NCBI GenBank assembly: GCA_947460235.1 | Contig: CANHGK010000011.1 | Coordinates: 32,874 to 96,873 of the forward strand | Direction of reading: 5' to 3' | DNA length: 64,000 nt | Origin: Paenibacillaceae bacterium | GTDB lineage: Bacteria > Bacillota > Bacilli > Paenibacillales > CANHGK01 | Part shown: one piece after another, positions 51,931 to 62,058 of the stretch | How the letters are laid out: each line of letters opens with the position of its first letter | Position numbering within the stretch: the stretch's first letter is position 1 | Program-made: the position numbers and the translations under genes | Notes under the pieces: model-generated | Told to the model about the DNA's origin: nothing | The model's database searches: none | The model's input: the letters and a program-made list of their open reading frames with translations, nothing else

Positions 51931-53534
51931 TGAGATCTCCTCCGCCATTCTTCTGATAATCGATCCATAATTACAGCGACTTCTGCACGCGTGATTGGTT
52001 TTGATGGGGCAAAATGTGTATTGTCGAGTCCTCGCATTACATTATGTTCTGCGAGCAAATGAATGGCTTGTGCACTCCATCTATTGCTCTTCACATCAAC
52101 AAATAAGTTAGGCTCAATTGAGTTGGAGAACGGAAGCACATTTGCTTGGAGGACTGCCATTTGTTCTCGAGTCATCGGAGAGTTAGGCAAAAAATTCCCG
52201 TTACCAATGCCGTGCATCAATCCATTTTTTACAATAATCGCGATTTCACGTCTCATCGGATGTGTTTTCGTATCATTAAAAATGGATAGTTGGCCCACGT
52301 TCTTTTGATTTAATTTCAAAACGTTAACGAGCATTTTTGCAATTTGTGCTCTTGTCATCGCATACAAAGGTCCAAAATCCGTAGATGATTTCCCATTCAT
52401 CCATCCATTATCAGCCATACGCAGTATGCTTTCAGTCGCCCAGAAACGTGATGGTACATCTCGAAAAAAACGCCCATTTAACCACAAATCATAGTATGTC
52501 CACGTATCTGGCGTTTCTTGCGTTAAACTCCATGTTCCAGCACCTCTGAGATTATACTCGTTAACTAAACGTAATTTTGCTTTTACAGATTGTTCATTTT
52601 CATACCAAACGGAATAGGTTCCAGGTTTCAAAAGATGATTCGATAAATATACGTTAGATCCGCTCGGAATAATCATTTTTGAATAGGCTGATTGAGATGA
52701 CTCGTCAAACAATTCTTGGATTTCGAATTGCCGAAGTAAGTTTTGAAGTTGGTTCATTGAACCAGCAACCCCTTGAATGGATCCAAACTCATCCCATACT
52801 CGGCCGTAAAATGGTATGCCGATAACAATTTTGTTTTTAGGTACACCTTGACGAAGTGAATATTCGATCGATCGACGAACAAAATCAATACTCGCAACCG
52901 GTCCCGATTCACTCCCTTCCCATGATTCGTCATAGGCCATAATCATTAAATAATCACTATACTCAGAAAGTGCAAGTTCGTCATAAAAACCGTGCCAACC
53001 TTTGGTCCAACCATTCGGATTTGCCGCTACCGCAATAGATACTTCCTTATTGGAGGAAACAGTTCTTCTTAATTTTTTGATAAAATCAGTAAAGTCATCG
53101 CGATAAGTTTCATTAAGACCTTCAATATCGATGTGTACACCGTCGAAACCATAATCATTAATTGCTTTTGCTAGTGCAACAACTAATGTTTCGCGATGAG
53201 CTAATGCCGCTACTCCAGCTTTAATATTCCAATGATTACTTAAAAATGGAACGACACGAATCCCGCGTTGATGCATTTGAGTTACGAACTCAGGTCTTAT
53301 TTTCCAAGATAATACAAGTTCACCATTTTCATTTACGTTTAAATAATTTGGTGATACGGTCGTTATCCCCCCGGTCGACTTGTCGATTTGTTCAGTGTAT
53401 GATGCAGGATTTCCAAAATATAAATAGCTTAAACTTATGCGTTTGTTCGTTGCATTTGTTTCGTTTGTAATAAGCATGGTAAAAAACAAAATGCCAAATA
53501 GAGACATCATCAATCTCAAAAATGAAATCTTCAT
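51927..53534 (-). CDS. Secreted GH18 glycosidase with three SLH domains
   Basis: A signal peptide (about 1-29) is followed by a family 18 barrel (about 30-345) with the catalytic DxxDxDxE motif FDGVHIDIEG (E138 as proton donor), VAANPNGWTKGW, YLMIMAYDESW and IPFYGRVWD. The family includes spore-cortex N-acetylglucosaminidases such as SleL/YaaH and chitinases. Three S-layer homology domains fill about 372-530 (AMTRAQIAKMLV, PMTREQMAVLQA, PITRAEVAVIMD) and would attach it to pyruvylated wall polymer. It overlaps both neighbours by four bases. Confidence 0.9.
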   Translation of the reverse strand: MKISFLRLMMSLFGILFFTMLITNETNATNKRISLSYLYFGNPASYTEQIDKSTGGITTVSPNYLNVNENGELVLSWKIRPEFVTQMHQRGIRVVPFLSNHWNIKAGVAALAHRETLVVALAKAINDYGFDGVHIDIEGLNETYRDDFTDFIKKLRRTVSSNKEVSIAVAANPNGWTKGWHGFYDELALSEYSDYLMIMAYDESWEGSESGPVASIDFVRRSIEYSLRQGVPKNKIVIGIPFYGRVWDEFGSIQGVAGSMNQLQNLLRQFEIQELFDESSQSAYSKMIIPSGSNVYLSNHLLKPGTYSVWYENEQSVKAKLRLVNEYNLRGAGTWSLTQETPDTWTYYDLWLNGRFFRDVPSRFWATESILRMADNGWMNGKSSTDFGPLYAMTRAQIAKMLVNVLKLNQKNVGQLSIFNDTKTHPMRREIAIIVKNGLMHGIGNGNFLPNSPMTREQMAVLQANVLPFSNSIEPNLFVDVKSNRWSAQAIHLLAEHNVMRGLDNTHFAPSKPITRAEVAVIMDRLSEEWRRRSQ

Positions 53535-54067
53535 AAATGATCCGCAGTCAGTAATAACTTATTTTCTCGAACTACTGCTCGAAATCTCCAATGATTCCGG
53601 TCAACTGAATGTCCATTTACGGATTTTATATTTCCATTAACTCCAATTCCAAGCCAGTGCATGATCACATCATTTGTTTGAATCGATTGATTCGGTAAGA
53701 GCGTTGAAAATAAAATATTCCAAGCCATGTACAATCGAAATCGTACGGTTTCATTTTCAATTGGACCTGACAGTTCGACATGTTGTAAATAATTTGTTCC
53801 TTGCTCTGTCCATTTCATGTTTACCCCATCGAACCATATCGCCTGATTATTTGTGATTTGTTGTTTAATCAATGAATATTTAGGCTCTATATCTGCAGCA
53901 TTCGCATTCCAACGTGCAATCCAACCATCCGAAATAATGGGTAATGTTTGATTTTGTTCGTTAGATAAAATACGAACATTACGTGAATTTGGTTTAATAA
54001 ACCATGCTGCCACCAATACGGATAGTACAAGGCAAACGACAATTGATAATTGAATCCATCGGAACAT
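53531..54067 (-). CDS. Membrane-anchored hypothetical protein, 178 aa
   Basis: One N-terminal membrane helix (LSIVVCLVLSVLVAAWFI) and an extracellular domain rich in Trp and Asn. I do not recognise it; its size and position are vaguely like YwmB-type proteins but I see no decisive motif. GGAGGCG precedes the ATG, and the gene ends on a four-base overlap with the GH18-SLH gene, so it is the first gene of a three-gene cell-wall operon. Confidence 0.65.
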   Translation of the reverse strand: MFRWIQLSIVVCLVLSVLVAAWFIKPNSRNVRILSNEQNQTLPIISDGWIARWNANAADIEPKYSLIKQQITNNQAIWFDGVNMKWTEQGTNYLQHVELSGPIENETVRFRLYMAWNILFSTLLPNQSIQTNDVIMHWLGIGVNGNIKSVNGHSVDRNHWRFRAVVRENKLLLTADHL

Positions 54068-54118
54068 TTTATCGCCTCCTAGGCCACATCATGTTTCGAG
54101 TTTTCCCGAAAAACGAAA

Positions 54119-54171
54119 AAAGCATACATGTATGCTCATCCAAGAACGGAAGAACAATACATGTATGCTTT
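54119..54171 (-). terminator. Terminator after the 62-aa gene
   Basis: AAAGCATACATGTAT (54119-54133) and ATACATGTATGCTTT (54157-54171) form a perfect 15-bp stem, followed on the minus strand by further T residues. Its left arm continues into a self-complementary AGCATACATGTATGCT. It separates the 62-aa gene from the membrane-protein operon. Confidence 0.8.
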
Positions 54172-54204
54172 GAAATCAATACGAAACCATAAAAAATAAA
54201 CTAC

Positions 54205-54393
54205 TTAAGATCCACCAGTACGGCGTCGTTGATTGTTTGGTTTTTTATTATTTTGACTTTGCAATTTACCGCCACCACCTGCTGCGCCGAACGATCCACC
54301 TTTACCGTCAAGATTTCCTTGTTTCTTTTTTTCAAGGAACTGTTTTGCCAATTCAGCTTGTGATAGCGATTTTGTTTGATTTTCTTCTGACAT
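54205..54393 (-). CDS. Small basic Gly/Asn-rich protein, 62 aa
   Basis: A 62-residue protein with a helical, charged N-terminal half (SQAELAKQFLEKKKQGN), a glycine run (GAAGGGG) and a basic tail (KKPNNQRRRTGGS). The composition suggests a disordered nucleic-acid-binding or spore-related peptide, but I do not recognise it. AGGAGT precedes the ATG. It has its own strong terminator and is divergent from the transglutaminase paralogue. Confidence 0.55.
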   Translation of the reverse strand: MSEENQTKSLSQAELAKQFLEKKKQGNLDGKGGSFGAAGGGGKLQSQNNKKPNNQRRRTGGS

Positions 54394-54523
54394 GGTTTCA
54401 ACTCCTACAATAGTTATTATCTTCTATTATACAAAACTCAATCGTTTATTCCAACCTAATCATTTCTCAAAGGATCAATGTATATGCTATTCTTATTTTA
54501 TTCTATATACGAGGTGCATGATG

Positions 54524-55633
54524 ATGTCTTGGTTAAAATGGCTGTTTGATGATCAAAAAAATACAAATTCTTCTCCCAACAACCAAGCGCCACTTCCTAC
54601 CGATGGTACAATTTCAAATGTTCAGTTATTACAACAAGTCATTGAACAAGCGTTTGTTGCACAAACAACAGATTGGTCCGTTAATTACGTTGGAAACACA
54701 CGAGATTTGACGAAATCAGTTATGTCAAAAGTATTTGAACAAGCCATTCGTAATGTTGATGATTATACCCATTATGTCGTAAAGAACTACACATTAAATG
54801 CGATCTCTGATCAAGCCGGAAATAGTACGATTACGTTTCATGTTGATTACCGCGAATCAAAAGCACAATCTGCAGCAGTAACTGCCAAAGCACAGGAAGT
54901 TGTCCGGTTACTCTTAACAAATGACATGAATGAGCACCAAAAGGTAAAATCATTACATGACTGGGTTGTTTTAAATTTTGCATATGATCCTGCACTCAAA
55001 TATCATTCTGCTTATGATGGAATCAGATTCGGACGTTCCGTGTGTGAAGGTTATTCGCTTATGATTTTTCGTTTATTATCCACGGCAGGGATTGCCGTGC
55101 GAATTGCTGAAGGTATTGGTCGAAAGCAACAACACGCATGGAATATCGTTCGCATTGATGGAACTTGGTATCATTTAGATGCAACTTGGGACGATCCTGT
55201 CCCCGATCGTCCAGGCATCGTTGGATATGATTATTATTTACTCACCGATCGTGAAATCGAACGAACACATGCGATCAATCGAAATATTTCCTACCCTCGT
55301 TGTTCTCAATCATACGAACGGACAATCGTTGAGTGCATTGAAAGAGACCGATCGCGAAAAATTTATTATCAATCATTATACCGAACGCTTGGATTTATTT
55401 ATTGGCAACCCGAAATGATCGTCAAAAATCGCCAAGCGCTCGAAAAATTTATTGAAAGCAAAAGTAGTCAAGTAACTTCTTCGATAACCTTTCGCTATTT
55501 ACAAGGGGATCAAGCAAAACAGGATTTATCAGCGGTACTGCGCGCAATTAACCGAAGTGCACAGTTTTCTATTGAATCATTTGTGCGCGCTCCAGAAGGT
55601 GGATCTGTCCTTATCAATTTAAGATTAGAATAA
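54524..55633 (+). CDS. Cytoplasmic transglutaminase-like paralogue
   Basis: A homologue of the gene at 45522 over its whole length: VNYVGNTRDLTKSV and ITFHVDYRESKAQ match the N-terminal domain, and the core has Cys in RSVCEGYSLMI, His in QQHAWNIVRI and Asp in HLDATWDDP. Unlike the first copy it has no signal peptide, starting MSWLKWLFDDQ and then an Asn/Ser/Pro linker. Start: GAGGTG at 54511-54516 favours ATG 54524; ATGs at 54518 and 54521 are immediately upstream, and the open frame back to 54392 lies in the promoter region. Function unknown. Confidence 0.78.
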   Translation: MSWLKWLFDDQKNTNSSPNNQAPLPTDGTISNVQLLQQVIEQAFVAQTTDWSVNYVGNTRDLTKSVMSKVFEQAIRNVDDYTHYVVKNYTLNAISDQAGNSTITFHVDYRESKAQSAAVTAKAQEVVRLLLTNDMNEHQKVKSLHDWVVLNFAYDPALKYHSAYDGIRFGRSVCEGYSLMIFRLLSTAGIAVRIAEGIGRKQQHAWNIVRIDGTWYHLDATWDDPVPDRPGIVGYDYYLLTDREIERTHAINRNISYPRCSQSYERTIVECIERDRSRKIYYQSLYRTLGFIYWQPEMIVKNRQALEKFIESKSSQVTSSITFRYLQGDQAKQDLSAVLRAINRSAQFSIESFVRAPEGGSVLINLRLE

Positions 55634-55634
55634 T

Positions 55635-55725
55635 AAAACGTCCTTATGTTTTCGTAATCCACTGGACTTAACACCTCAAGGTTTGTTAAGTCTTAAATGA
55701 GATCGCGAATTCATGAGGACGTTAT
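55635..55725. terminator. Nested bidirectional terminator
   Basis: An outer stem pairs AACGTCCTTATG with CATGAGGACGTT (ending 55723), and an inner perfect stem pairs GACTTAACA with TGTTAAGTC (55665-55691). A/T tracts flank both sides. It sits between the convergent transglutaminase and sugar-dehydrogenase-like genes. Confidence 0.75.
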
Positions 55726-55726
55726 T

Positions 55727-58700
55727 TTATTTTATTACTTTTGCGCCCGGTGCTGGTGGAGAAGTATTACTGATTACACCATTATCTAAAGTAAAAGTCC
55801 CTAATCCGAATTTGTAATTCAAATTATTATTATTATCCCAATTCGCATTGTTTACATTAAATACTGCTTCAATTCCTGTAGCACTACCAATTGATACCGT
55901 TACATAGGCATAACCATTCGTTCCTGTTGACATTGCAATACCTGGTGCAACTGTCCATGCCCCGCCAGCCGGTCGATAATGCAAATATTGAGTGCCTGAC
56001 GCAATTTTTCGTTTGTAATAAATTGTTGTTGAATTGGCTGTCGAAATTGCATTCGTGATTACACTAATTGAACTACTTAACGCTGAAGCGTTTCCAGCGG
56101 CATCATAAGCTTTAATTGTATACGAATATGTTGTTGAGGCTGTCAAACCGCTATCTACATATGAAGATACAGTGCTTGAACCGACTTTGGTGCCATTTCG
56201 GTATATATCATAACTTGTAACTGCAATATTGTCCGATGAAGCAGTCCAACTGAGTGATACATTTGTTGATGTTTTTGATGATGAAACGATATTCATTGGT
56301 ATGGATGGTGCCGTTGTATCCAGTACTAAAACGACGGGTGCACCGTTTTTCACTGAATTATTTTCAACAGTTTGTATACCCATTGAAATAATATAATTTG
56401 TTCCACCTTTACTGTCCCAACTTCCATTATCCACATTAAACGCAGCTTCAATACCTGTCGCTGTTCCAATAGATAATATCGATTTTACATAACCTGGAAC
56501 TTCTGATGTGACCATTGCGATCCCTGGTGCAGTTGTCCATGTCCCGCCTGTAGGGCGATAATGAATATACTGAGTTCCAGTTGTAACGATTCGTTTGTAA
56601 TATACGGTAACGGAGTTTTGAATAGTCGATGATGAATTTGTCGTCACATTGAGAATTGTACTAGCAGCAGACCGATTATTTGCAGTGTCATATGCTTTTA
56701 CCGAATATGAATACGTGTTTGCAACTGATAATCCTGTATCAGTGTATGTTATTGCTGAACTTGTACCGATTTTCAATCCATTTCGATAGATCTCATAGCC
56801 ACTCACTGCAACATTGTCCGTCGAAGCCGTCCAACTCAAGCTAACACTTGTATCTGTTTTTGCGCTAGATGTTAATCCGCTCGGAACGGTTGGAGGTGTT
56901 GTATCCGATACAATTGTTGAAGGTAAACCTGTTTTTACAGTATTATTTTCTACCGTTTGAATTCCATTAGGAATTTGATAGTTAAGTCCTCCCCTACTAT
57001 CCCAATTCCCGTTATCCACATTAAATGCAGCTTCAATACCCATAGCTGTTCCAATCGATAATGTCGCTTTAGCATAACCTGGAACTTCAGATGTGACCAT
57101 TGCGATCCCTGGTGCAGTTGTCCATGTCCCACCGGTAGGGCGATAATGAATATACTGAGTTCCCGTAGTTATGGTTCGTTTGTAATAAACAGTTACAGCA
57201 TTAGAAACAGTTGGTACCAGTTTGTAATTTGCAGTGAACGTATTCGTTGTAAATGGCGTGCTAATGTCATGTTGCTGAGCAAGCCCATCCGACCAACTCA
57301 CAAATTCATAGTTTTGTCCATTGATCGTTTGTGGGGATACTGCTTTGATTGTACGCGTTATCCCTGCAACGCCAGTAAACGTATTTGGTGCTGTCACAGG
57401 AGTTCCATCTAATACTAATTGCAAACCGATTGGATTCGTCTGTAATGTAACATTTGATTTAATTGGCTGTATATCACGGTATATTTGAGTTGAATTACCG
57501 CCAGAATCCTTTACAGTTAAATAAATTCTCAACCAAACATTTGATGATGTTTCACCTATTGATGGTATGGTAAAAGAACCAGATGTACTACCTGTCGTAG
57601 CGGCCAAAATTGGATGGCTATGTGTATCATGTTGAAAATCAACTTGCCAAGTAAATGCGCTTGCCGGTAATACGCCATCCTCAGGATCGGTCGCTGCCCC
57701 TGTAAAGGTGATCGTGTCGCCACCCTTATAGCTCAACGTTGCAAGCGGATTATCAATGTTTGGAACAGGTGCTTGATTATTTGTTACAGTTAGAAAGGCG
57801 CCATTACTCAATACTGTACCTTGTCCATTAGAAACAAGTACATTAAATTTCGCTGCAGAATCTGTAACTTGAGGATTTGTCACCACGTAACTTGAATTTG
57901 TTGCCCCATTAATGTTAATCCCATTACGTTGCCATTGGTACGACAAAGGCGCAGTTCCAGTTGCTGTCACACGAAACGTTGCATTTTGACCGATCCCAAC
58001 TGTTACATTTGTTGGTTGTATTGAAATGATAGGTGCACTTGATTGATCGATGCTAACATTATCAAATACGCTAGAATTGAGTTCGGAATTATTATGCGCA
58101 GTCACACCCAAACCAACTAGTAACAATTTACCGATTGGAATTGTGACATCTCCAGTTAATGACCAAGTTATCCCGTCCGCAGATGCGAAGCCTTTGAAAT
58201 TATTTCCTGTTCGAACCAAACGAACCCAATACGGCGCTGCACCTGTCAAGCTCGTAGTAATCATAGAAGTATTTGTTGCATTCCGATAACCGAATTCAGG
58301 ACCATTTAACGCAGTTAAATTCATCATTACATTCATAGCGTTATCAGAAAGCGACTCACGGAACAGAACCCCCGCTTTCGCATAAGGATCCGTATTTTGT
58401 ACAGATATAACGCGCGCTGTAATTTGACCGTCCCCATCTAAGGCACGATATAAATAATGAAAACTATCGTTCGTACCCCAAATATCAGAACCACTACCAA
58501 ATAGAGTATACGTCAATCCATTGACTGTGGATCGACCAGTTTGACCGACTGCACCGACATCAGCATCTTGCCAAGAAGTAGTTGATGCTGGAGGAGTATA
58601 TGTTAATTTCCCTAAGTTTCCAGTAATTTCTAGATAATACAATTCACCATTGCTGCTAACATCGACATCCACAGGATATGTCAAACCGGTTGCAAAGGTA

Positions 58701-59896
58701 GATAACGTTTTTGTTGCAAGATCGATTCGATTGATCCAACCAGACTCATAGTCTGCGAAAAAATAATCACCTGTATAATCAGATGGGTATGTTGATGTTG
58801 TTGGATTGTAAAATACCCCTCCTGCTATGCAACGTCCTACCGCATGGTCATATGCGTAAAAAGGCTGTTCATACTGCGTTTCCGCCGTAGGACCTTCCGT
58901 AATCGGCCATCCGAAGTTACCACCTTTTGCGGTTTCATTTATTTCCTCCCATGTATCTTTACCGACATCATTGACAAAAATGCGTCCAGATCCAGGTTGA
59001 ATAGCAAAAGAAAATGGATTGCGGTGACCAAATTCCCAGATTGCACGATTATTCCCAATTGCAGAATTATAAAACGGATTATCAATTGGTATGGTACCAT
59101 CTTTGTTTATTCGCAGAATTTTACCGTGAGTAACGAACAGATCTTGTGCATTGTTTGGATTCGCATTTTCGCCGGTAGCTATATACAATTTTCCATCTAG
59201 TCCGAAATGAATTGCACCGCCATTATGAATCAATGCAGTAGATAAATCAGAAAGCTCAAACAAAACTTTTTCACTACCTACTGTTACTGTATCAGACATT
59301 GCGTTTGGAACCGTAAACCGACTAACGCGATTGTGCGCGATCGCTCCAGGTACCGTATAATACACATAAACATATGGACTCGTAGTAAAATTCGGGTCAA
59401 AGGTAAATCCAAGTAATCCCCGTTCCCCTTGGTCATCTACAGGAATCGATAAAAATGGAATTGATAATAACATGTTGTTTTTGACAATACGAATATTCCC
59501 ACCTTTTTCAGTAATAAAAATTCTACCATCCGGTGAAAATTCAATACCAATAGGTACATTTAAGCCGTTCGTAATTTGTACATCTGTAAAAAGTGTTGGA
59601 TTCGATGGAAATGAAGCAAGTTGTGGAAGTGTTATCGCGTTTTGTGGTTTCGAAGTGTTTAGTAAATTGTTCGTGCCTTCAATATTTTTAATCGAATTCG
59701 GTGTAATTTTTGGTTTAATTGTCGCTTTAGGCACTGAAGTTGGGTTCGGCTTTTTGGAAGGAACTGTTGATTTGGAAGGAATGTGATTCGGTTTAACAAC
59801 TGATTTTGGTAGCGGTGTTGATGCATACGTAAATGAGAACATAAACATTTCGAAAGTAATAAATAGGAAGAATAAAAAAAATGTGATTTTTTTCAT
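55727..59896 (-). CDS. Secreted PQQ-type sugar dehydrogenase-like protein with CBM25 modules
   Basis: A 1389-residue exported protein. A signal peptide (about 1-26) and a Lys/Pro/Thr linker lead into a glucose/sorbosone-dehydrogenase beta-propeller (about 90-435: GLNVPIGIEFSPDGRIFITE, HNGGAIHFGLDGKLYIATGE, NFGWPITEGP). Then come a concanavalin-like sandwich (about 440-615), an Ig-like domain (about 618-705), a PKD-like domain of the kind found after these propellers (about 710-810), another beta domain, and three near-identical family 25 carbohydrate-binding modules alternating with two fibronectin III domains (about 900-1380; TQYIHYRPTGGTWTTAPG repeats). The modules suggest binding to starch-like glucan. 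Confidence 0.85.
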   Translation of the reverse strand: MKKITFFLFFLFITFEMFMFSFTYASTPLPKSVVKPNHIPSKSTVPSKKPNPTSVPKATIKPKITPNSIKNIEGTNNLLNTSKPQNAITLPQLASFPSNPTLFTDVQITNGLNVPIGIEFSPDGRIFITEKGGNIRIVKNNMLLSIPFLSIPVDDQGERGLLGFTFDPNFTTSPYVYVYYTVPGAIAHNRVSRFTVPNAMSDTVTVGSEKVLFELSDLSTALIHNGGAIHFGLDGKLYIATGENANPNNAQDLFVTHGKILRINKDGTIPIDNPFYNSAIGNNRAIWEFGHRNPFSFAIQPGSGRIFVNDVGKDTWEEINETAKGGNFGWPITEGPTAETQYEQPFYAYDHAVGRCIAGGVFYNPTTSTYPSDYTGDYFFADYESGWINRIDLATKTLSTFATGLTYPVDVDVSSNGELYYLEITGNLGKLTYTPPASTTSWQDADVGAVGQTGRSTVNGLTYTLFGSGSDIWGTNDSFHYLYRALDGDGQITARVISVQNTDPYAKAGVLFRESLSDNAMNVMMNLTALNGPEFGYRNATNTSMITTSLTGAAPYWVRLVRTGNNFKGFASADGITWSLTGDVTIPIGKLLLVGLGVTAHNNSELNSSVFDNVSIDQSSAPIISIQPTNVTVGIGQNATFRVTATGTAPLSYQWQRNGININGATNSSYVVTNPQVTDSAAKFNVLVSNGQGTVLSNGAFLTVTNNQAPVPNIDNPLATLSYKGGDTITFTGAATDPEDGVLPASAFTWQVDFQHDTHSHPILAATTGSTSGSFTIPSIGETSSNVWLRIYLTVKDSGGNSTQIYRDIQPIKSNVTLQTNPIGLQLVLDGTPVTAPNTFTGVAGITRTIKAVSPQTINGQNYEFVSWSDGLAQQHDISTPFTTNTFTANYKLVPTVSNAVTVYYKRTITTGTQYIHYRPTGGTWTTAPGIAMVTSEVPGYAKATLSIGTAMGIEAAFNVDNGNWDSRGGLNYQIPNGIQTVENNTVKTGLPSTIVSDTTPPTVPSGLTSSAKTDTSVSLSWTASTDNVAVSGYEIYRNGLKIGTSSAITYTDTGLSVANTYSYSVKAYDTANNRSAASTILNVTTNSSSTIQNSVTVYYKRIVTTGTQYIHYRPTGGTWTTAPGIAMVTSEVPGYVKSILSIGTATGIEAAFNVDNGSWDSKGGTNYIISMGIQTVENNSVKNGAPVVLVLDTTAPSIPMNIVSSSKTSTNVSLSWTASSDNIAVTSYDIYRNGTKVGSSTVSSYVDSGLTASTTYSYTIKAYDAAGNASALSSSISVITNAISTANSTTIYYKRKIASGTQYLHYRPAGGAWTVAPGIAMSTGTNGYAYVTVSIGSATGIEAVFNVNNANWDNNNNLNYKFGLGTFTLDNGVISNTSPPAPGAKVIK
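56000..57190 (-). repeat. Duplicated CBM25-FN3 coding modules
   Basis: The segments coding for the first two CBM25 modules (about 56340-56600 and 56930-57190) are nearly identical at nucleotide level, for example the shared stretch around catgtcccacc/catgtcccgcc plus the following gcgataatgaatatactgag. A third, more diverged copy lies near 55760-56020, and two FN3 segments alternate with them. This indicates recent internal duplication. Confidence 0.75.
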
Positions 59897-60066
59897 ACTC
59901 CAAAAACCTCCTCAAAAGACAATTGAAATTATCAGTTAAATTCGACAAAAACACATGATTTTCCTTTGCATAGAAATGTATATTGAATATGGCCTAACTT
60001 ACTTATCGTAAAACTGAGATTTGTAGCTAACGCGGCACTAGAAAAAATAGATCGTGCTTGTGTAAA

Positions 60067-60109
60067 ACAAATTGACCTCTACTCAGAAAGAGAGTAGAGG
60101 TCAATTTGT
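60067..60109. terminator. Strong terminator after htpG
   Basis: ACAAATTGACCTCTACTC (60067-60084) and GAGTAGAGGTCAATTTGT (60092-60109) form a perfect 18-bp stem with a 7-base loop, and the minus strand continues TTTTAC. The rest of the 59897-60117 gap is AT-rich and should hold the promoter of the sugar-dehydrogenase-like gene, which I cannot place with confidence. Confidence 0.88.
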
Positions 60110-60117
60110 TTACGTAA

Positions 60118-62001
60118 TTATTTCATAATTTTACAAATATCATTTGAGAACTCAATCGGGTCTGCAATTGGCAATCCTTCGATTAACAATGCTTGATGAT
60201 ATAACAAACTCGTATATAAACTACATTTGTCTTTGTCACTCGCATATGAAGATTTCAACGTTTCATACACTGGATGGTTCACGTTGATTTCTAAAATTTT
60301 GGACGCTTCATACATATCTTTCTCTGCATTTGGCATTGCGCGAAGTACTTTTTCCATTTCGATCGACAATTCACCTTCACTTGTCAAACAAACTGGATGT
60401 GATTTTAAGCGTTTGGATGCACGAACATCTTTAACTTTTCCGGACAAATTCGTTTTTAAGAAACTGAATAATTCAGTTTGTTCGTCTTTTTCTTTTTCAT
60501 CCGTTGTATCTTCGATTTCAGGTAGTCCAAGGTCACCACTAGAAACGGATTTGAAATCTTTTTCTTTATAGTTGCGCAATGCTTTAAGTGCAAATTCATC
60601 AATGTCATCGGTTAAAAACAACATTTCATATCCTGCGTCAGTTACTCGTTCCGTTTGTGGCATTTTTTCAATGCGTGCAATGGAATCTCCGGAAGCGTAA
60701 TAAATAAATTTTTGTTCTTCTGGCATCCGTGAAATGTACTCGTCGAGCGTAATTTGTTTTTTGTCTTTGGAAGAGTAGAACAAAAGTAAGTCTTGGAGAA
60801 CTTCTTTTTCCGTACCAAATTCGTTATAAACACCGAATTTTAATTGACGACCAAATGATTCATAAAACTTCTCATATTTATCACGCTCATTTTTGAGCAA
60901 AGTACTTAATTGATTTTTAATTTTTGTTTTAATATTTTTTGCAATAACTTTCAATTGACGGTCATGCTGCAACATCTCACGCGAAATATTTAAGGATAAA
61001 TTCTCTGAATCTACAATCCCCTTCACGAAACCGAAGAAGTCTGGAATTAAATCAGCACATTTTTCCATAATCATTACGCCTGAAGAATACAATTCAAGTC
61101 CTTTTTCGTATTCTTTTGAGTAAAAATCATATGGAGTTTTTTCAGGGATATACAAAATGGCATCATATACGACAGAACCATCCGCATGAATGTGCATATG
61201 TGTAAGCGGTTCGTCCCAACCAAAATGCTTCTCTTGGTAAAATTGGTTGTAGTCTTCTTTCGTAAGTTCTGATTTATTTTTACGCCAAATTGGTACCATG
61301 CTATTGATTGTTTTTTCGACGATGATGTCTTCGAATTCGGTTTCTGCACCTTCATTAGGCTTTTGTTCGGTAACGTCCATTTTAATCGGATAACGAATGA
61401 AATCAGAATATTTTTTAATGATATTTTGTAACTTATATTGTTTCAAATAATCTTCATAATTTTCTTCTTCAGTTGATTCCTTAATGGTTAAAATGATCTC
61501 AGTACCGAATGTGTCTTTTTCACATGGTTCAATGGTATAACCATCTGCACCAGTAGATTCCCAGCGATATGCTTGGTCGCTTCCATGCGATTTACTGATC
61601 ACAGTTACTGAATCAGCTACCATAAAAGCAGAATAAAACCCTACACCAAATTGTCCGATAATATCATGACCATCTTTGGATTCATTATTCTTTTTAAATG
61701 CAAGTGAACCACTTTTTGCAATAACTCCAAGGTTGGCAGCCAATTCTTCGCTGTTCATTCCAATCCCTGTGTCTACAATCGTTAACGTACGTGCATCTGC
61801 ATCCATTGAAACTTTGATGAAGTAATCTTCCTTATTAAATACTAAGTCATTACTCGTTAATGCTTTGTAATACATTTTATCGATTGCATCACTCGCATTG
61901 GAGATCAACTCACGCAAAAAGATTTCACGATGCGTATAGATGGAATGAATCATCATCTCTAGCAAACGTTTGGATTCCGCTTGAAATTGTACTTTTTCCA
62001 T
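60118..62001 (-). CDS. htpG: Molecular chaperone HtpG (Hsp90)
   Basis: The bacterial Hsp90, a homodimeric ATP-dependent chaperone. The GHKL ATPase domain has [24 protein letters not shown] and [15 protein letters not shown]; the middle domain has [14 protein letters not shown] (catalytic Arg region); the C-terminal dimerisation domain ends [20 protein letters not shown]. Length 627 is standard. AAGGAGTGTAATTATCAA precedes the ATG. I found no CIRCE operator upstream, so HrcA control is not indicated. Confidence 0.96.
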   Translation of the reverse strand: MEKVQFQAESKRLLEMMIHSIYTHREIFLRELISNASDAIDKMYYKALTSNDLVFNKEDYFIKVSMDADARTLTIVDTGIGMNSEELAANLGVIAKSGSLAFKKNNESKDGHDIIGQFGVGFYSAFMVADSVTVISKSHGSDQAYRWESTGADGYTIEPCEKDTFGTEIILTIKESTEEENYEDYLKQYKLQNIIKKYSDFIRYPIKMDVTEQKPNEGAETEFEDIIVEKTINSMVPIWRKNKSELTKEDYNQFYQEKHFGWDEPLTHMHIHADGSVVYDAILYIPEKTPYDFYSKEYEKGLELYSSGVMIMEKCADLIPDFFGFVKGIVDSENLSLNISREMLQHDRQLKVIAKNIKTKIKNQLSTLLKNERDKYEKFYESFGRQLKFGVYNEFGTEKEVLQDLLLFYSSKDKKQITLDEYISRMPEEQKFIYYASGDSIARIEKMPQTERVTDAGYEMLFLTDDIDEFALKALRNYKEKDFKSVSSGDLGLPEIEDTTDEKEKDEQTELFSFLKTNLSGKVKDVRASKRLKSHPVCLTSEGELSIEMEKVLRAMPNAEKDMYEASKILEINVNHPVYETLKSSYASDKDKCSLYTSLLYHQALLIEGLPIADPIEFSNDICKIMK

Positions 62002-62058
62002 TTGATAATTACACTCCTTAGGACATTTTTTTCAATTCAACATTATAATCAACTAAAC

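Noticed and set aside
54119..54171. The 16-bp palindrome AGCATACATGTATGCT and its partial copy as paired operator sites
   Set aside because: The two copies pair into one 15-bp stem with a T tract on the minus strand exactly where a terminator for the 62-aa gene is expected; an operator role has no further support.
60227..60571. 114-codon plus-strand frame
   Set aside because: Antisense shadow of htpG, Ser/Phe-rich as expected from the complement of a Glu/Lys-rich gene.
62002..62058. CIRCE operator upstream of htpG
   Set aside because: No TTAGCACTC-N9-GAGTGCTAA element is present in the gap before htpG.
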